A DNA stretch of 64,000 nucleotides from Litorivita sp040371945 (GCF_040371945.1 NZ_BAABWS010000001.1:1240001-1304000), one strand, 5' to 3'. Positions 18,350-27,345 are shown, numbered from the stretch's first letter. The notes: generated by a model from the sequence alone, not told the origin. Made by a program: numbers and translations.

Positions 18350-19066
18350 TCAAGATATGTCTCGGGCCATATCGAAAAACCGCTTTGCGTGCACAAAGGC
18401 GGCGCGCTTGATTTGCGCCATCTCATGGGCCTCATCATCGCGGCCCCATTGCGCCTCTTGCCACGCTTCGTCAAGCCGCGACAACTCCCATATGGCATCC
18501 ACCTCATATGGCCCCTCAGCGGCCGCAAACCCCAAGATGAGGGAGCCGGACAGGCTGACCAGATCATGGAAAGCCGCCAGTTCAAAAGGCGAGAATCCAT
18601 GCACCCGCGCGGTCAGCGGCGCCAACGCGCTTGGCGCTTGCGGGGCGTGAATCACCCCTGCGCGCGTCGCAAGCCGGACTCCAAATGTCGCTTCCGCCCA
18701 ATCCAGTAGCGGACCCCATCTTTCGGCCTGAAGGCGGACCAATTCTTGTGGCGAACTCGCGCGGTAGCACAAAAGATCGGCATCCCCGTAAGCGGCAAGC
18801 ATCTCTGCCACCTCACCGTGCTGCACCGCGACCTTGTCAATCGCCGCATTCGCCGAGCGGGTCACCGGCATGACTTCGGGGTTAATGACGGTTTCCACGG
18901 CGTCCCATTCCGCTGCAATCGCCTCCGCCATGGCGCGCGTCGGCACCACCAACGGCGTCTTTGCAGGGGTCTTTACGCACCGCGCATCAAGCCGGATTTC
19001 GAACCCGTTTTTCGTCGCCTCACAGGCGACTTCGCTCCAAAACCGTTTCGCTTTCCACTCGCTCAT
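18350..19066 (-). CDS. ATP12-family chaperone
   Basis: 238 residues matching the ATP12 family: N-terminal RFWSEVACEA, KTPAKTPLVVPT, AIAAEWDA and MPVTRSANAAID, then a helical C-terminal half. Mitochondrial ATP12 protects F1 alpha subunits before assembly; alphaproteobacterial homologues are presumed F1Fo assembly factors. Its ATG directly abuts the HAD gene stop with no gap. About 200 bp separate it from bztA. Confidence 0.88.
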   Translation of the reverse strand: MSEWKAKRFWSEVACEATKNGFEIRLDARCVKTPAKTPLVVPTRAMAEAIAAEWDAVETVINPEVMPVTRSANAAIDKVAVQHGEVAEMLAAYGDADLLCYRASSPQELVRLQAERWGPLLDWAEATFGVRLATRAGVIHAPQAPSALAPLTARVHGFSPFELAAFHDLVSLSGSLILGFAAAEGPYEVDAIWELSRLDEAWQEAQWGRDDEAHEMAQIKRAAFVHAKRFFDMARDIS

Positions 19067-19744
19067 TTATGCCTCCAAAACCGTCATGATTGCCTCTGGC
19101 AGGGCGCGAAAATCATCCACGACCAATCTGGCCGCCCCGAGCGATTCGCGCGGATGGTAGCCCCAGCTCACCCCGATGCCCGCAATCCCCGCCGCAGCGG
19201 CCATTTCCATGTCATAGGATGTATCGCCAATCATCACCGCATTTGCCGCCGCAACGCCGGTTTCGGACAGGGCCGCGAGCAACATCGACGGATTCGGTTT
19301 TGACGGGTGATGGTCGCTGACCTGCTCGTTTATGAAAAATCCGGTCAGCCCATGCCCATCGAGCAATTTGTCGAGCCCGCGGCGCGATTTTCCCGTCGCC
19401 ACCGCCAGTAGGTTCTCAGGCACCGCAGCCAGCGTTTTCAAAACCTCATGGGCGTGGGGATAAAACGGGCTGCTTTGCGCCGCGCCGATCTGCGCGCGCA
19501 AGGAGACATAGGCATCCTTATACCACTCCACCATTTGCGCACGTAGCGCGCCATCCAACTGCGGGGCGAGCCGCGCAAAAGCCTCCGGCAAGGACAGGCC
19601 GACAATGGACAATATCGCCTCGCGGGCGGGGGCGGGCATCTGGGCGCGCTCGAAAGCAAAGCCCATCGCCGCCAGAATGTCGCCCTGACTGTCCACCAAG
19701 GTGCCATCAACATCAAAGATGATCAGCCGCAAATCGCCGCTCAT
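19067..19744 (-). CDS. HAD hydrolase, phosphoglycolate phosphatase-like
   Basis: 225 residues. HAD motif I is FDVDGTLVDS (about 9-18), motif III a Lys in TGKSRRGL, and motif IV MIGDTSYDMEMA. The four-helix cap after motif I is the Gph/PGP type. Likely a small-molecule phosphatase; in this position it may repair 2-phosphoglycolate or nucleotide by-products. Its ATG overlaps the rluC-like stop (ATGA). Confidence 0.87.
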   Translation of the reverse strand: MSGDLRLIIFDVDGTLVDSQGDILAAMGFAFERAQMPAPAREAILSIVGLSLPEAFARLAPQLDGALRAQMVEWYKDAYVSLRAQIGAAQSSPFYPHAHEVLKTLAAVPENLLAVATGKSRRGLDKLLDGHGLTGFFINEQVSDHHPSKPNPSMLLAALSETGVAAANAVMIGDTSYDMEMAAAAGIAGIGVSWGYHPRESLGAARLVVDDFRALPEAIMTVLEA

Positions 19745-20784
19745 TCAAAGTCCTCAAATGGGTCTTCGGGTTGCTCTTTCTCATCCCATTGCAACACGTC
19801 CCATGTCCGCCTCATATGCTCGGGCAAAGGCGCGGTGATATGCAGGATGTTCTTGGTGGTCGGGTGTTCGATCTTCAACGACCGCGCGTGCAGATGCAGC
19901 TTGCGGCTGACCTCGCCGCCCAGTTGCGCGCCCCAACCATCGCCAAGGTTTTCCTGCCCCGAACCGCCATATTTGCCATCGCCAATGATCGGATGGCCAA
20001 TCTCGGCCATATGGGCGCGCAATTGATGGGTGCGGCCAGTGATCGGCACAAGCGCCACCCATGCGGTGCGTTTGCCCGCCACATCCATCACCGCATAATC
20101 GCTATGGGCGCGTTTGGCGCCTTCGGTTTTGTCGACCTCGCGCGGATGGATGCAATGCATCTTCTCGCCCTCGCCCTTGGCCCCGTGACCCGGCGCTTTG
20201 ACAAGGCCGTATTTGATCGTGCCCATGCGCGGTGTCGGCACGCCCGCAACGGCAGCCCAATAAAGCTTGCGCGTCTCGCGGTGCCGGAAGGCGGCGGTCA
20301 GGGCCTTGGCGGCCAGACGCGTACGCGCCAAAACCAAAACACCCGAAGTGTCCTTGTCGATCCGGTGGACAAGCCGCGGCTTGTCCTCAAGCCCGAATCG
20401 CAGCGCCTCGGCCAAACCGTCCACATGGCGCGTCATGCCCGACCCGCCCTGCACCGCCAACCCAGGCGGTTTGTTGAGAACGATCACATCATCGTCGCGG
20501 TAGATCACGCAGTTGCGGATCATTTTGGCATCGGCTTCGGTGATTTTTCCGGCGCTGGCCGATTTGGCCTCGGCCACCGAAGGCAGCGGCGGAATGCGCA
20601 CCTTTTGGCCCGCTTCCAACCGCGTGTTGGCCTTGACCCGCCCGCCATCAACGCGCAGCTCGCCCTTGCGGCACATCTTTTCGATGCGGCCTTGGCTGAC
20701 ATGCGGATACATGCGCCGCAGCCACCGGTCGAGCCGTTGATCCGTATCATCGGGAGCGACCACCTGTGTTTGAACACCGCTCAT
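19741..20784 (-). CDS. rluC: RluC/RluD-family 23S rRNA pseudouridine synthase
   Basis: 347 residues from ATG 20784. An N-terminal S4 RNA-binding domain (about 17-66) precedes the RluA-type catalytic domain with HRIDKDTSG, Asp143 being the nucleophile. It isomerises uridines in 23S rRNA. The reading frame is open up to 21165, but that part lies antiframe to crcB and has no similarity. The start overlaps the crcB stop (ATGA). The C-terminal tail is acidic. RluC rather than RluD is the likelier assignment, but this is not certain. Confidence 0.9.
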   Translation of the reverse strand: MSGVQTQVVAPDDTDQRLDRWLRRMYPHVSQGRIEKMCRKGELRVDGGRVKANTRLEAGQKVRIPPLPSVAEAKSASAGKITEADAKMIRNCVIYRDDDVIVLNKPPGLAVQGGSGMTRHVDGLAEALRFGLEDKPRLVHRIDKDTSGVLVLARTRLAAKALTAAFRHRETRKLYWAAVAGVPTPRMGTIKYGLVKAPGHGAKGEGEKMHCIHPREVDKTEGAKRAHSDYAVMDVAGKRTAWVALVPITGRTHQLRAHMAEIGHPIIGDGKYGGSGQENLGDGWGAQLGGEVSRKLHLHARSLKIEHPTTKNILHITAPLPEHMRRTWDVLQWDEKEQPEDPFEDFE

Positions 20785-21158
20785 TGGAAAATCCCCCGCA
20801 TCAGGAAAAAGGCGACCGCAATCGCAGCCAAAGACAGGGCCACCGAAGCCCCCACATAAAGCGCCGCAAGACCGGCCTGTCCGCGCTCGAAAATCGTCAA
20901 AGCGTCCAAGGAGAACGCCGAAAACGTCGTATAGCCGCCCAACAGACCGGTCATCAAGAACGGCGCAAACCGCGTGCCCCCCTTTTGCGCGAGGTAAAGC
21001 ACGATAATGCCCATCAGAAACGAGCCGACAACATTCACCGTCATCGTCCCCCAAGGGAAACCCGCCCCCATCACGCGCATCGCGCCGACATTGGTCAGAT
21101 AACGCAATGAAGCGCCAATCGCGCCACCCAAGGCGACCTGTAGCAAAACCGGTAACAT
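20781..21158 (-). CDS. crcB: Fluoride exporter CrcB/Fluc
   Basis: 125 residues with four membrane helices and the Fluc core: GGAIGASLRYL, then NVVGSFLMG with its conserved Asn, then GLLGGYTTFSAFSLD with the Phe-box Phe and TTFS motif. It forms dual-topology dimeric fluoride channels. No fluoride riboswitch motif could be seen in the 67 bp between rarA and crcB. Confidence 0.93.
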   Translation of the reverse strand: MLPVLLQVALGGAIGASLRYLTNVGAMRVMGAGFPWGTMTVNVVGSFLMGIIVLYLAQKGGTRFAPFLMTGLLGGYTTFSAFSLDALTIFERGQAGLAALYVGASVALSLAAIAVAFFLMRGIFQ

Positions 21159-21225
21159 GGGCCATCCTCTGGCCGTGCAGGCGCAGAATGTCAAGTTTTG
21201 CTCGGCCCCTTCGCGCCGCCTCGGG

Positions 21226-22548
21226 CTATTTGCTGCGCTCGGCCCGCAAACGCGCGAAATACTCCATGCGCTTTTTGAGATCGCGTTCGAAACCGCGCTC
21301 GACGGGCGCATATAGCTCTGGTCGCTCCATCCCGTCAGGGAAATAGTTTTGCCCCGAAAACCCGTCTTCGGCGGCATGGTCATAGGCATATCCTTCGCCG
21401 TAGCCTTGCTCTTTCATCAACTTGGTCGGGGCGTTGCGGATATGTTTGGGCGGCGGCTCGGACCCGCTTTGCTTGGCCAATCTGCGCGCCGCATTATAGG
21501 CCATGTAACCAGCGTTGGTTTTCGGCGCGAGCGCGAGGTAGATCACCGCCTGCGCCAAGGCCAATTCGCCCTCGGGCGAGCCGAGCCGCTCGTATGCTTC
21601 CCACGCCTGAAGGCAAATGCCCTGTGCCTGCGGGTCGGCCAAGGCGATGTCCTCGACCGCCATCCGCGTCAAACGTCGGGCCAAAAACCGCGGGTCCTCG
21701 CCGCCCTCGAGCATTCGCGCATACCAATAAAGCGCCGCATCGGGGTCCGAACCGCGCACCGATTTATGCAGCGCCGAGATGAGGTTGTAATGCTCCTCGC
21801 CGGATTTGTCGTATTTCGCCGCCCGCCGCATCAGCCGTTCGGACAATGCCTCGCGCCCCAAAGGCGCATCCACCTTCCACGCCGCCACCTGTTCAACCAG
21901 ATTGAGCAAAGCGCGCCCGTCACCATCGGCCATATCGAGCAGCGCCGCGCGCGCCTCGCGATCAAGCGGCAAATCGCGGCCGATCTCCGCCTCGGCCCGC
22001 GCGACCATCTGCTCCAATTCGCCACTCGATAGACGCTCCAACACCAACACCTGCGCACGGCTGAGCACAGCGGCGTTCAACTCGAAGCTCGGGTTTTCCG
22101 TGGTGGCTCCCACCAACAGGATCGTGCCGTCTTCCATATGCGGCAAAAACCCGTCCTGCTGCGCCTTGTTGAAACGGTGGATTTCGTCGACAAACAGCAG
22201 CGTCCCCTGCCCGTTGGTGCGGCGCATTTTGGCCGCCTCGAACACCTTGCGCAGTTCCGGCATGCCGGTGAAAATCGCCGAGATTTGCACGAAATGCAGG
22301 TCGGTTTCATCGGCCAAGAGCCGCGCGATTGTGGTTTTCCCCACCCCCGGCGGCCCCCAAAAGATCAACGAGCTCAAACTTCCCGATCCGAGCATCACGC
22401 CCAATGGGGCTTGCGGGCCCAAAACCTGTGACTGCCCGATCACCTCGGCCAAGGTTTTCGGACGCAAACGGTCGGCCAAAGGGCGCGGGCCTTTGCCTTG
22501 CGCGCTGGCCCCGACCGCATCCGCACCCGATGAAAACAGATCGGCCAT
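21226..22548 (-). CDS. rarA: Replication-associated recombination protein A
   Basis: 440 residues. Walker A GPPGVGKTT (about 65-73), Walker B LLFVDEIHRFN, sensor GATTENPSF, then the helical clamp-loader-like C-terminus (RGSDPDAALYW). RarA/MgsA is an AAA+ ATPase acting at blocked replication forks. Its ATG shares one base with the stop of the upstream protease gene (TGATG), indicating translational coupling. Confidence 0.95.
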   Translation of the reverse strand: MADLFSSGADAVGASAQGKGPRPLADRLRPKTLAEVIGQSQVLGPQAPLGVMLGSGSLSSLIFWGPPGVGKTTIARLLADETDLHFVQISAIFTGMPELRKVFEAAKMRRTNGQGTLLFVDEIHRFNKAQQDGFLPHMEDGTILLVGATTENPSFELNAAVLSRAQVLVLERLSSGELEQMVARAEAEIGRDLPLDREARAALLDMADGDGRALLNLVEQVAAWKVDAPLGREALSERLMRRAAKYDKSGEEHYNLISALHKSVRGSDPDAALYWYARMLEGGEDPRFLARRLTRMAVEDIALADPQAQGICLQAWEAYERLGSPEGELALAQAVIYLALAPKTNAGYMAYNAARRLAKQSGSEPPPKHIRNAPTKLMKEQGYGEGYAYDHAAEDGFSGQNYFPDGMERPELYAPVERGFERDLKKRMEYFARLRAERSK

Positions 22549-23963
22549 CAGAACCGCAGCCGCATTGAAATCCGCCGCCCGCCGCGCAGCACCTCAAGGC
22601 GCAGCTTGCGCCCTGCTGCGCGCAGCGCCGCTTCGGCCTGTGCGGAGGTGGCGATCTCGGTGCCGTTTACCGCGAGCAAGACATCGCCGCGCTGCAATCC
22701 GGCGCGCCCGCCTCCCGCGCCCGCGCCCGTCACCAATACGCCGGAGGCCCGCATCGGAAGGTTGAATTCGGCGATGACCGCCGGATTGATCGTCACCACT
22801 TCAAGCCCTTCGAACACCATCCCGCGCCCCAAACGGCGCGGATCGCGCGCGGGACTGTCCGGCGCTTTGGTCAGTGCCACGTCGACCGCCCGCTCCACGC
22901 CGTCATGAAACACCGTCATCGCCGCCGTGCCGCCCAAACCGGCCACCGACATCCGATAGAGCATCTCGGCGGGGGTGTTGACCGGCGCGCCGTCCACTTC
23001 GGTGATCACATCACCAACCACGACGCCAGCGGCGCCAATGGGGCTCAGAACATGCAGATCGGCCACCGCGACCCCGCTGGGCAGCGACAGGCCAAGCCCG
23101 CCCGCCATATCCGCATCGACCGGTTGCCCGACAATCCCCGCCCATGGCCGCTCGAACACGGAATTGCCCGCGCGGGCCTGATCGACAAACTGCGCCACCA
23201 GCGCCGAAGGAATGGCAAAACCGATGCCGTTCGATCCGCCCGAACGGGTCAGGATCGACGTGTTGATCCCGATCAGCCGCCCGTTGACGTCAATCAGCGC
23301 ACCGCCGGAATTGCCCGGATTGATCGGCGCATCGGTCTGGATGAAATAGCCGCGCCCCTGCCCCGAGGCCGCACCAGAGCGCGCAAGCCCCGAGACAATG
23401 CCGCTGCTCACCGTCTGCCCGACGCCGAAGGGGTTGCCGATCGCCAGCACCAATTCCCCGACCTCGACGCTTTCGCTGTCGCGCAGATCAAGATGCGGCA
23501 TCTGCGCCCCGCCTTGCAGCTGCAAGATCGCCAGATCGCTTTGCTCATCGGACAACAGCACCGTTGCGGCATATTCGCGGCGATCGTTGAGCACCACTCG
23601 AATGTCCGTGGCACCGCCGACGACATGGTAGTTCGACACAACGATACCGTCGCCCGACAAAATCACGCCCGAGCCGAGCGAGTTTTGAACCCGCGGGCGG
23701 GCGCTGCCGAAATCACGGAACATATTGCCGAAAAACGGGTCGGAGCGAAACGGGCTGACACGCCCCTGCACCACGCGTTTGGCGTAAATGTTCACGACCG
23801 CAGGCGCGGCCTGTTTCACCAAAGGGACAAACCCCAAGGAGATTTCCATCTGCGAGGTCGGGACGCGGGTTTCGGCGGCGGCGGGCGCGGTTGCGATCGT
23901 CCATGCCGCAACTGCGGCAACAAGGGTCTTGATGAGCACAGGCGCAGAAAATGAACGGCGCAT
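22548..23963 (-). CDS. DegQ/DegP-type periplasmic serine protease
   Basis: 471 residues from ATG 23963. Signal peptide (about 1-30). Trypsin-like domain with His113 (SNYHVVGG), Asp143 (QSDLAIL) and Ser219 (NPGNSGGAL), then two PDZ domains. It degrades or holds misfolded periplasmic proteins. The frame runs on to 24587 but the signal peptide fixes the start. It appears to be the first gene of the set protease-rarA-crcB-rluC-HAD-ATP12, most members overlapping or abutting. Confidence 0.92.
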   Translation of the reverse strand: MRRSFSAPVLIKTLVAAVAAWTIATAPAAAETRVPTSQMEISLGFVPLVKQAAPAVVNIYAKRVVQGRVSPFRSDPFFGNMFRDFGSARPRVQNSLGSGVILSGDGIVVSNYHVVGGATDIRVVLNDRREYAATVLLSDEQSDLAILQLQGGAQMPHLDLRDSESVEVGELVLAIGNPFGVGQTVSSGIVSGLARSGAASGQGRGYFIQTDAPINPGNSGGALIDVNGRLIGINTSILTRSGGSNGIGFAIPSALVAQFVDQARAGNSVFERPWAGIVGQPVDADMAGGLGLSLPSGVAVADLHVLSPIGAAGVVVGDVITEVDGAPVNTPAEMLYRMSVAGLGGTAAMTVFHDGVERAVDVALTKAPDSPARDPRRLGRGMVFEGLEVVTINPAVIAEFNLPMRASGVLVTGAGAGGGRAGLQRGDVLLAVNGTEIATSAQAEAALRAAGRKLRLEVLRGGRRISMRLRF

Positions 23964-24143
23964 TAGGGAACCTTCCGTAAGCTTGGCCCAAGATATGAGC
24001 AGGCTGGCGCCCGATTGCAAGTCGCCTACATAACGCAAGCGCCTCCCGCCTCGCCTTGAGGGCGCAAAATCAACGACCTTGAATGATTGACCAAATGCCG
24101 ACGCCGTTATTTCTTTAGCTACAGAGATAAAGAGGAGAGCGAA

Positions 24144-24527
24144 ATGACCCAGATGCCGCGCACGCGGGCGCTCTACAACGCGGATTGCCCGATTTGCAAT
24201 TCCGAGATGTGCAGCTATGCCGCCTACTCTAGGGACAACGCGCTTCCCTTGGCGTTTGACGATCTCAATACCGTCGATCTTTCGCAATGGGGGGTAAGCG
24301 CGGATGACGCCGCGCGCCTCTTGCACGTGATCCACGACGGGCGGCTGCACATCGGCTTTGATGCGTTCTTGGTGCTCTGGAACCAAATGCCGCGCTATCG
24401 CAGATTGGCCAAGATCGGTCGATGGCCACTGGTATTTCCGATCTTGAACTGGGGCTATGCCAATGTGGTGGCGCGGCTGATCTATGCTCGGCATCTGCGG
24501 CGCGGGCGGCTTGGCCTGCGCCCATGA
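24144..24527 (+). CDS. DCC-family thiol-disulfide protein (DUF393)
   Basis: 127 residues. The family signature DCPIC lies near residue 14-18 (ALYNADCPICNSEM), followed by a thioredoxin-like fold and hydrophobic helices in the C-terminal half. Members are predicted thiol-disulfide oxidoreductases of unknown partner. A strong Shine-Dalgarno AGGAGA precedes ATG 24144. It is divergent from the protease gene and convergent with rplQ. Confidence 0.88.
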   Translation: MTQMPRTRALYNADCPICNSEMCSYAAYSRDNALPLAFDDLNTVDLSQWGVSADDAARLLHVIHDGRLHIGFDAFLVLWNQMPRYRRLAKIGRWPLVFPILNWGYANVVARLIYARHLRRGRLGLRP

Positions 24528-24545
24528 GCGCCCTGCCTCCCCAAC

Positions 24546-24584
24546 TAAAAAAGCCCCCGCCGTCAAAGACGGCAGGGGCCAATT
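24546..24584. terminator. Bidirectional terminator, DCC gene / rplQ
   Basis: GCCCC and GCCGTC (24553-24564) pair with GACGGC and GGGGC (24568-24579), with one mismatch and an AAA loop. An A-run precedes it. It ends the ribosomal cluster on the minus strand. Confidence 0.85.
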
Positions 24585-24608
24585 CACTCGAACGCTTGCG
24601 CGCGAGGT

Positions 24609-25034
24609 TTACTCTTCTGCGAGCGCTTCTTCGGCTGCTGCAACGCGGGCTTTGTCGCCTGCGCCTTTCGCGGCCACATCGCGGTCGACGAATTCGATGA
24701 TCGCCATCGGCGCCATGTCACCGTAACGGAACCCGGCTTTGAGAACGCGCACATAACCACCTTGGCGGTCCTTGTAGCGCGGGCCGAGGATGTCGAACAG
24801 TTTCGCAACATACTGGTCTTGCTTGAGCTGTGCGCGGGCCTGACGGCGGGCGTGCAGATCGCCGCGCTTGCCCAGTGTCACAAGCTTCTCGATGATGCGG
24901 CGAAGCTCTTTGGCTTTCGGCAGGGTGGTTTTGATTTGCTCATGCTCGATGAGCGAGCCGGCCATGTTTGCCCAAAGCGCCTTGCGGTGCTCGTGGGTGC
25001 GGTTCAGGCGGCGGTAACCTTTTGCGTGACGCAT
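24609..25034 (-). CDS. rplQ: 50S ribosomal protein L17
   Basis: 141 residues starting MRHAKGYRRLNRTHEHRKA, the conserved L17 N-terminus, with a charged C-terminal extension after about residue 115. It binds 23S rRNA near the exit tunnel. It is the last gene of the alpha operon, 147 bp after rpoA, an unusually long gap filled with hairpins. Confidence 0.97.
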   Translation of the reverse strand: MRHAKGYRRLNRTHEHRKALWANMAGSLIEHEQIKTTLPKAKELRRIIEKLVTLGKRGDLHARRQARAQLKQDQYVAKLFDILGPRYKDRQGGYVRVLKAGFRYGDMAPMAIIEFVDRDVAAKGAGDKARVAAAEEALAEE

Positions 25035-25152
25035 GTGTCTATTCCTTCGTATCTGCCCGTTTGGGCTATTTGCTTTGTCTGGCCGACCCTGCGTGGGGGT
25101 CGATCTCCTTGGGGCAACATGCCCATGTTTTCCCCGCCATATGCGGGCATTT

Positions 25153-25174
25153 GGGGGCGGATTACGCCGCCCCC
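25153..25174 (-). terminator. Hairpin after rpoA (attenuator candidate)
   Basis: GGGGGCGG (25153-25160) pairs with CCGCCCCC (25167-25174), 8 bp after the rpoA stop and without a U-run. Further small hairpins (GACCC/GGGTC and GGGC repeats) fill the rest of the rpoA-rplQ gap. Confidence 0.5.
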
Positions 25175-25181
25175 GAAATCT

Positions 25182-26198
25182 TTAGAACTGGTCTTCGAAT
25201 TTCTTCGCCAGATCTTCGATGTTCTCTGGCGGCCAGTCTTCGACATCCATGCCGAGGTGCAGGCCCATGCCCGAAAGCACTTCCTTGATCTCGTTGAGCG
25301 ACTTGCGGCCAAAGTTCGGCGTGCGCAGCATTTCTGCTTCGGTCTTCTGGATGAGATCCCCGATATAGACGATGTTGTCGTTCTTGAGGCAGTTCGCAGA
25401 CCGCACCGACAATTCCAACTCGTCCACTTTCTTGAGCAGCAGCGGGTTGAATTCGAGGCCATCGTCCTCGTCCGCGCGGGTGGCGGATTCGGGCTCTTCG
25501 AAGTTCACGAAGATCGACAGCTGGTCTTGCAAGATACGCGCGGCGAAGGCCACGGCGTCATCGGGCGTGATCGAGCCGTCGGTTTCGACCTTCATGGTCA
25601 ATTTGTCATAATCAAGCACCTGACCTTCGCGGGTCGGTTGCACGTCATAGGACACTTTCTTGACCGGCGAATAGATCGCGTCGATCGGAATGAGGCCGAT
25701 GGGCGCATCTTCGGGCTTGTTCTTCTCGGCAGCGACATAGCCTTTGCCGGTGTTGACGGTCAGCTCGATAAACAGATCGGCGCCATCGTCGAGGTGGCAA
25801 ATCACATGCTCTTTGTTGAGAACTTCGATGCCGTTGCTTTCGGAGATGTCACCCGCGGTAACAACACCCGGACCTTTGGCATTGATCGACAGGCGCTTGG
25901 GGCCTTCGACTTCCATGCGCAGGGCCACGCCTTTGAGGTTCAAAATGATGTCGGTGACATCTTCGCGCACGCCCGCAACCGAGGAAAACTCGTGCAGCAC
26001 GTTATCGATCTGGACCGATGTGATGGCGGCGCCTTGCAGGCTCGACATCAAAACGCGGCGCAGCGCGTTCCCGAGGGTCAGACCAAAACCGCGTTCCAGC
26101 GGTTCGGCAACAACGGTGGCTTGGCGCGCAGGCTCATTGCCTGGTTTCACGTCAAGCTGTGTCGGCTTGATCAGTTCAGCCCAATTCTTATGGATCAT
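25182..26198 (-). CDS. rpoA: RNA polymerase alpha subunit
   Basis: 338 residues from ATG 26198 (MIHKNWAELI), with GGAGGG just upstream. The N-terminal domain (about 1-235) dimerises and assembles beta and beta'. The C-terminal domain (from about 250) carries the two HhH repeats (VRSANCLKNDNI, LLRTPNFGRKSLNEIK types) that contact UP elements and activators. 113 bp separate it from rpsK, with a hairpin in between. Confidence 0.98.
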   Translation of the reverse strand: MIHKNWAELIKPTQLDVKPGNEPARQATVVAEPLERGFGLTLGNALRRVLMSSLQGAAITSVQIDNVLHEFSSVAGVREDVTDIILNLKGVALRMEVEGPKRLSINAKGPGVVTAGDISESNGIEVLNKEHVICHLDDGADLFIELTVNTGKGYVAAEKNKPEDAPIGLIPIDAIYSPVKKVSYDVQPTREGQVLDYDKLTMKVETDGSITPDDAVAFAARILQDQLSIFVNFEEPESATRADEDDGLEFNPLLLKKVDELELSVRSANCLKNDNIVYIGDLIQKTEAEMLRTPNFGRKSLNEIKEVLSGMGLHLGMDVEDWPPENIEDLAKKFEDQF

Positions 26199-26266
26199 GT
26201 GTCCCTCCATTCCTGTCTGTGCCTCATGTCCGAAGGCGGCAGACGCCCGAGGTTAAAAATGACGGA

Positions 26267-26296
26267 TTGGGGCCGCGCTAAAATGCGCAGCCCCAA
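26267..26296 (-). terminator. Hairpin between rpsK and rpoA
   Basis: TTGGGGC plus GCGC (26267-26278) pairs with GCGC plus GCCCCAA (26285-26296), with one mismatch. On the minus strand it is followed by ATTTTTAACC after several bases. A partial terminator or processing site is likely. Confidence 0.5.
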
Positions 26297-26311
26297 CCAA
26301 TAAACGAATAC

Positions 26312-26701
26312 TTAGACGCGGCGGCGCTTCGGCGGACGGCAACCGTTATGCGCCATCGGGGTCACATCACGGATCGAAGTGATGTTGAAACCGATTGCAG
26401 CCAAGGCGCGCAGGGCGCTTTCACGGCCCGAACCGGGGCCTTGCACTTCGACTTCAAGCGTTTTCACGCCGTGATCTTGTGCTTTTTTACCTGCGTCCTC
26501 TGCAGCCATCTGCGCGGCATAAGGCGTCGATTTACGCGAGCCTTTGAAGCCCATCGTGCCAGCCGACGACCACGAGATCGCGTTGCCTTGCACATCCGAG
26601 ATGAGGATTTTGGTGTTGTTGAACGAGCTGTTGACGTGAGCCACGCCCGCAGCGATATTCTTGCGCTCTTTTTTCTTAGCGCGTGTCTTTTCGCGTGCCA
26701 T
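26312..26701 (-). CDS. rpsK: 30S ribosomal protein S11
   Basis: 129 residues with the S11 core (AHVNSSFNNTKILISD, GFKGSRKSTPYAAQMAA, GPGSGRESALRAL) and the basic C-terminus GCRPPKRRRV. It binds 16S rRNA in the platform near the mRNA exit. It lies 14 bp after rpsM. Confidence 0.98.
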   Translation of the reverse strand: MAREKTRAKKKERKNIAAGVAHVNSSFNNTKILISDVQGNAISWSSAGTMGFKGSRKSTPYAAQMAAEDAGKKAQDHGVKTLEVEVQGPGSGRESALRALAAIGFNITSIRDVTPMAHNGCRPPKRRRV

Positions 26702-26715
26702 CTAATCAGCCCCCC

Positions 26716-27084
26716 TTATTTCTTCTTACCGGCAATGGCCTTTGCGGGGCCTTTGCGAGTGCGAGCGTTGGTGTGGGTACGCTGACCGCGAACCGGCAGG
26801 TTACGGCGGTGACGAAGACCGCGGTAGCAACCAAGGTCCATCAAGCGTTTGATGTTCATCTGCACTTCGCGGCGAAGATCGCCTTCGACAGTGTAGTTGG
26901 CGTCGATATGTTCGCGCACCGAGAGGACCTCGGCGTCGGACAATTCGTTCACGCGGCGGGCCGCGTCGATGCCAACGGCTTCGCAGATTGCTTTGGCCGA
27001 TGCGGGGCCAATACCAGTGATATAAGTGAGGGCGATCGGGACCCGTTTGTGGGTCGGGATGTTAACGCCGGCAATACGTGCCAC
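26716..27084 (-). CDS. rpsM: 30S ribosomal protein S13
   Basis: 122 residues beginning MARIAGVNIPTHKRVPIALTY and ending in the basic GQRTHTNARTRKGP tail that reaches the P site. It also contacts the 50S subunit. It starts a new transcription unit here: a terminator after adk and a candidate promoter lie in the 261 bp upstream. Confidence 0.98.
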   Translation of the reverse strand: MARIAGVNIPTHKRVPIALTYITGIGPASAKAICEAVGIDAARRVNELSDAEVLSVREHIDANYTVEGDLRREVQMNIKRLMDLGCYRGLRHRRNLPVRGQRTHTNARTRKGPAKAIAGKKK

Positions 27085-27238
27085 GTGTCTCTTCCTTTCG
27101 TTGCGGTTCCGTAGCTCCAGAACCTTTTTTCACAACGCAGGCCCGAGGCGATAAACCGTCGGGCCAGAGCTGATCAGGTGATATATTCCCAAGCGGGGGC
27201 GACCCGCGCGAGAATCGTTTACTCTTTCGAGATAGGGG

Positions 27239-27267
27239 TGCGTATTGGGATTTTCGAGGGCCGTCAA
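27239..27267 (-). promoter_or_regulatory. Candidate promoter of rpsM
   Basis: On the minus strand TTGACG (27267-27262), 17 bp, TACGCA (27244-27239). The -35 is good and the -10 weak. It lies between the adk terminator and rpsM with a leader of about 150 nt. Confidence 0.45.
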
Positions 27268-27297
27268 GCCCTCAGAGCCGCCCGCCCCTCTCAAAGT

Positions 27298-27328
27298 AAA
27301 AACGGCCCCCGCAAGGAAGGCCGTTTTT
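27298..27328 (-). terminator. Terminator of adk
   Basis: A perfect 10-bp stem, AAAAACGGCC (27298-27307) with GGCCGTTTTT (27319-27328), 18 bp after the adk stop and followed by a U-run on the minus strand. Confidence 0.9.
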
Positions 27329-27345
27329 CGATCTGTTCGGACCGA

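Noticed and set aside
20785..21165. Apparent N-terminal extension of the pseudouridine synthase
   Set aside because: It overlaps crcB in another frame, has no similarity to the family, and the S4 domain begins right after ATG 20784.
21159..21225. Fluoride riboswitch before crcB
   Set aside because: The short gap has no recognisable riboswitch core, and crcB is inside a co-directional gene set.
23964..24587. 200-residue N-terminal extension of the serine protease
   Set aside because: It would put a signal peptide in the middle of the protein and overlaps the divergent DCC gene.
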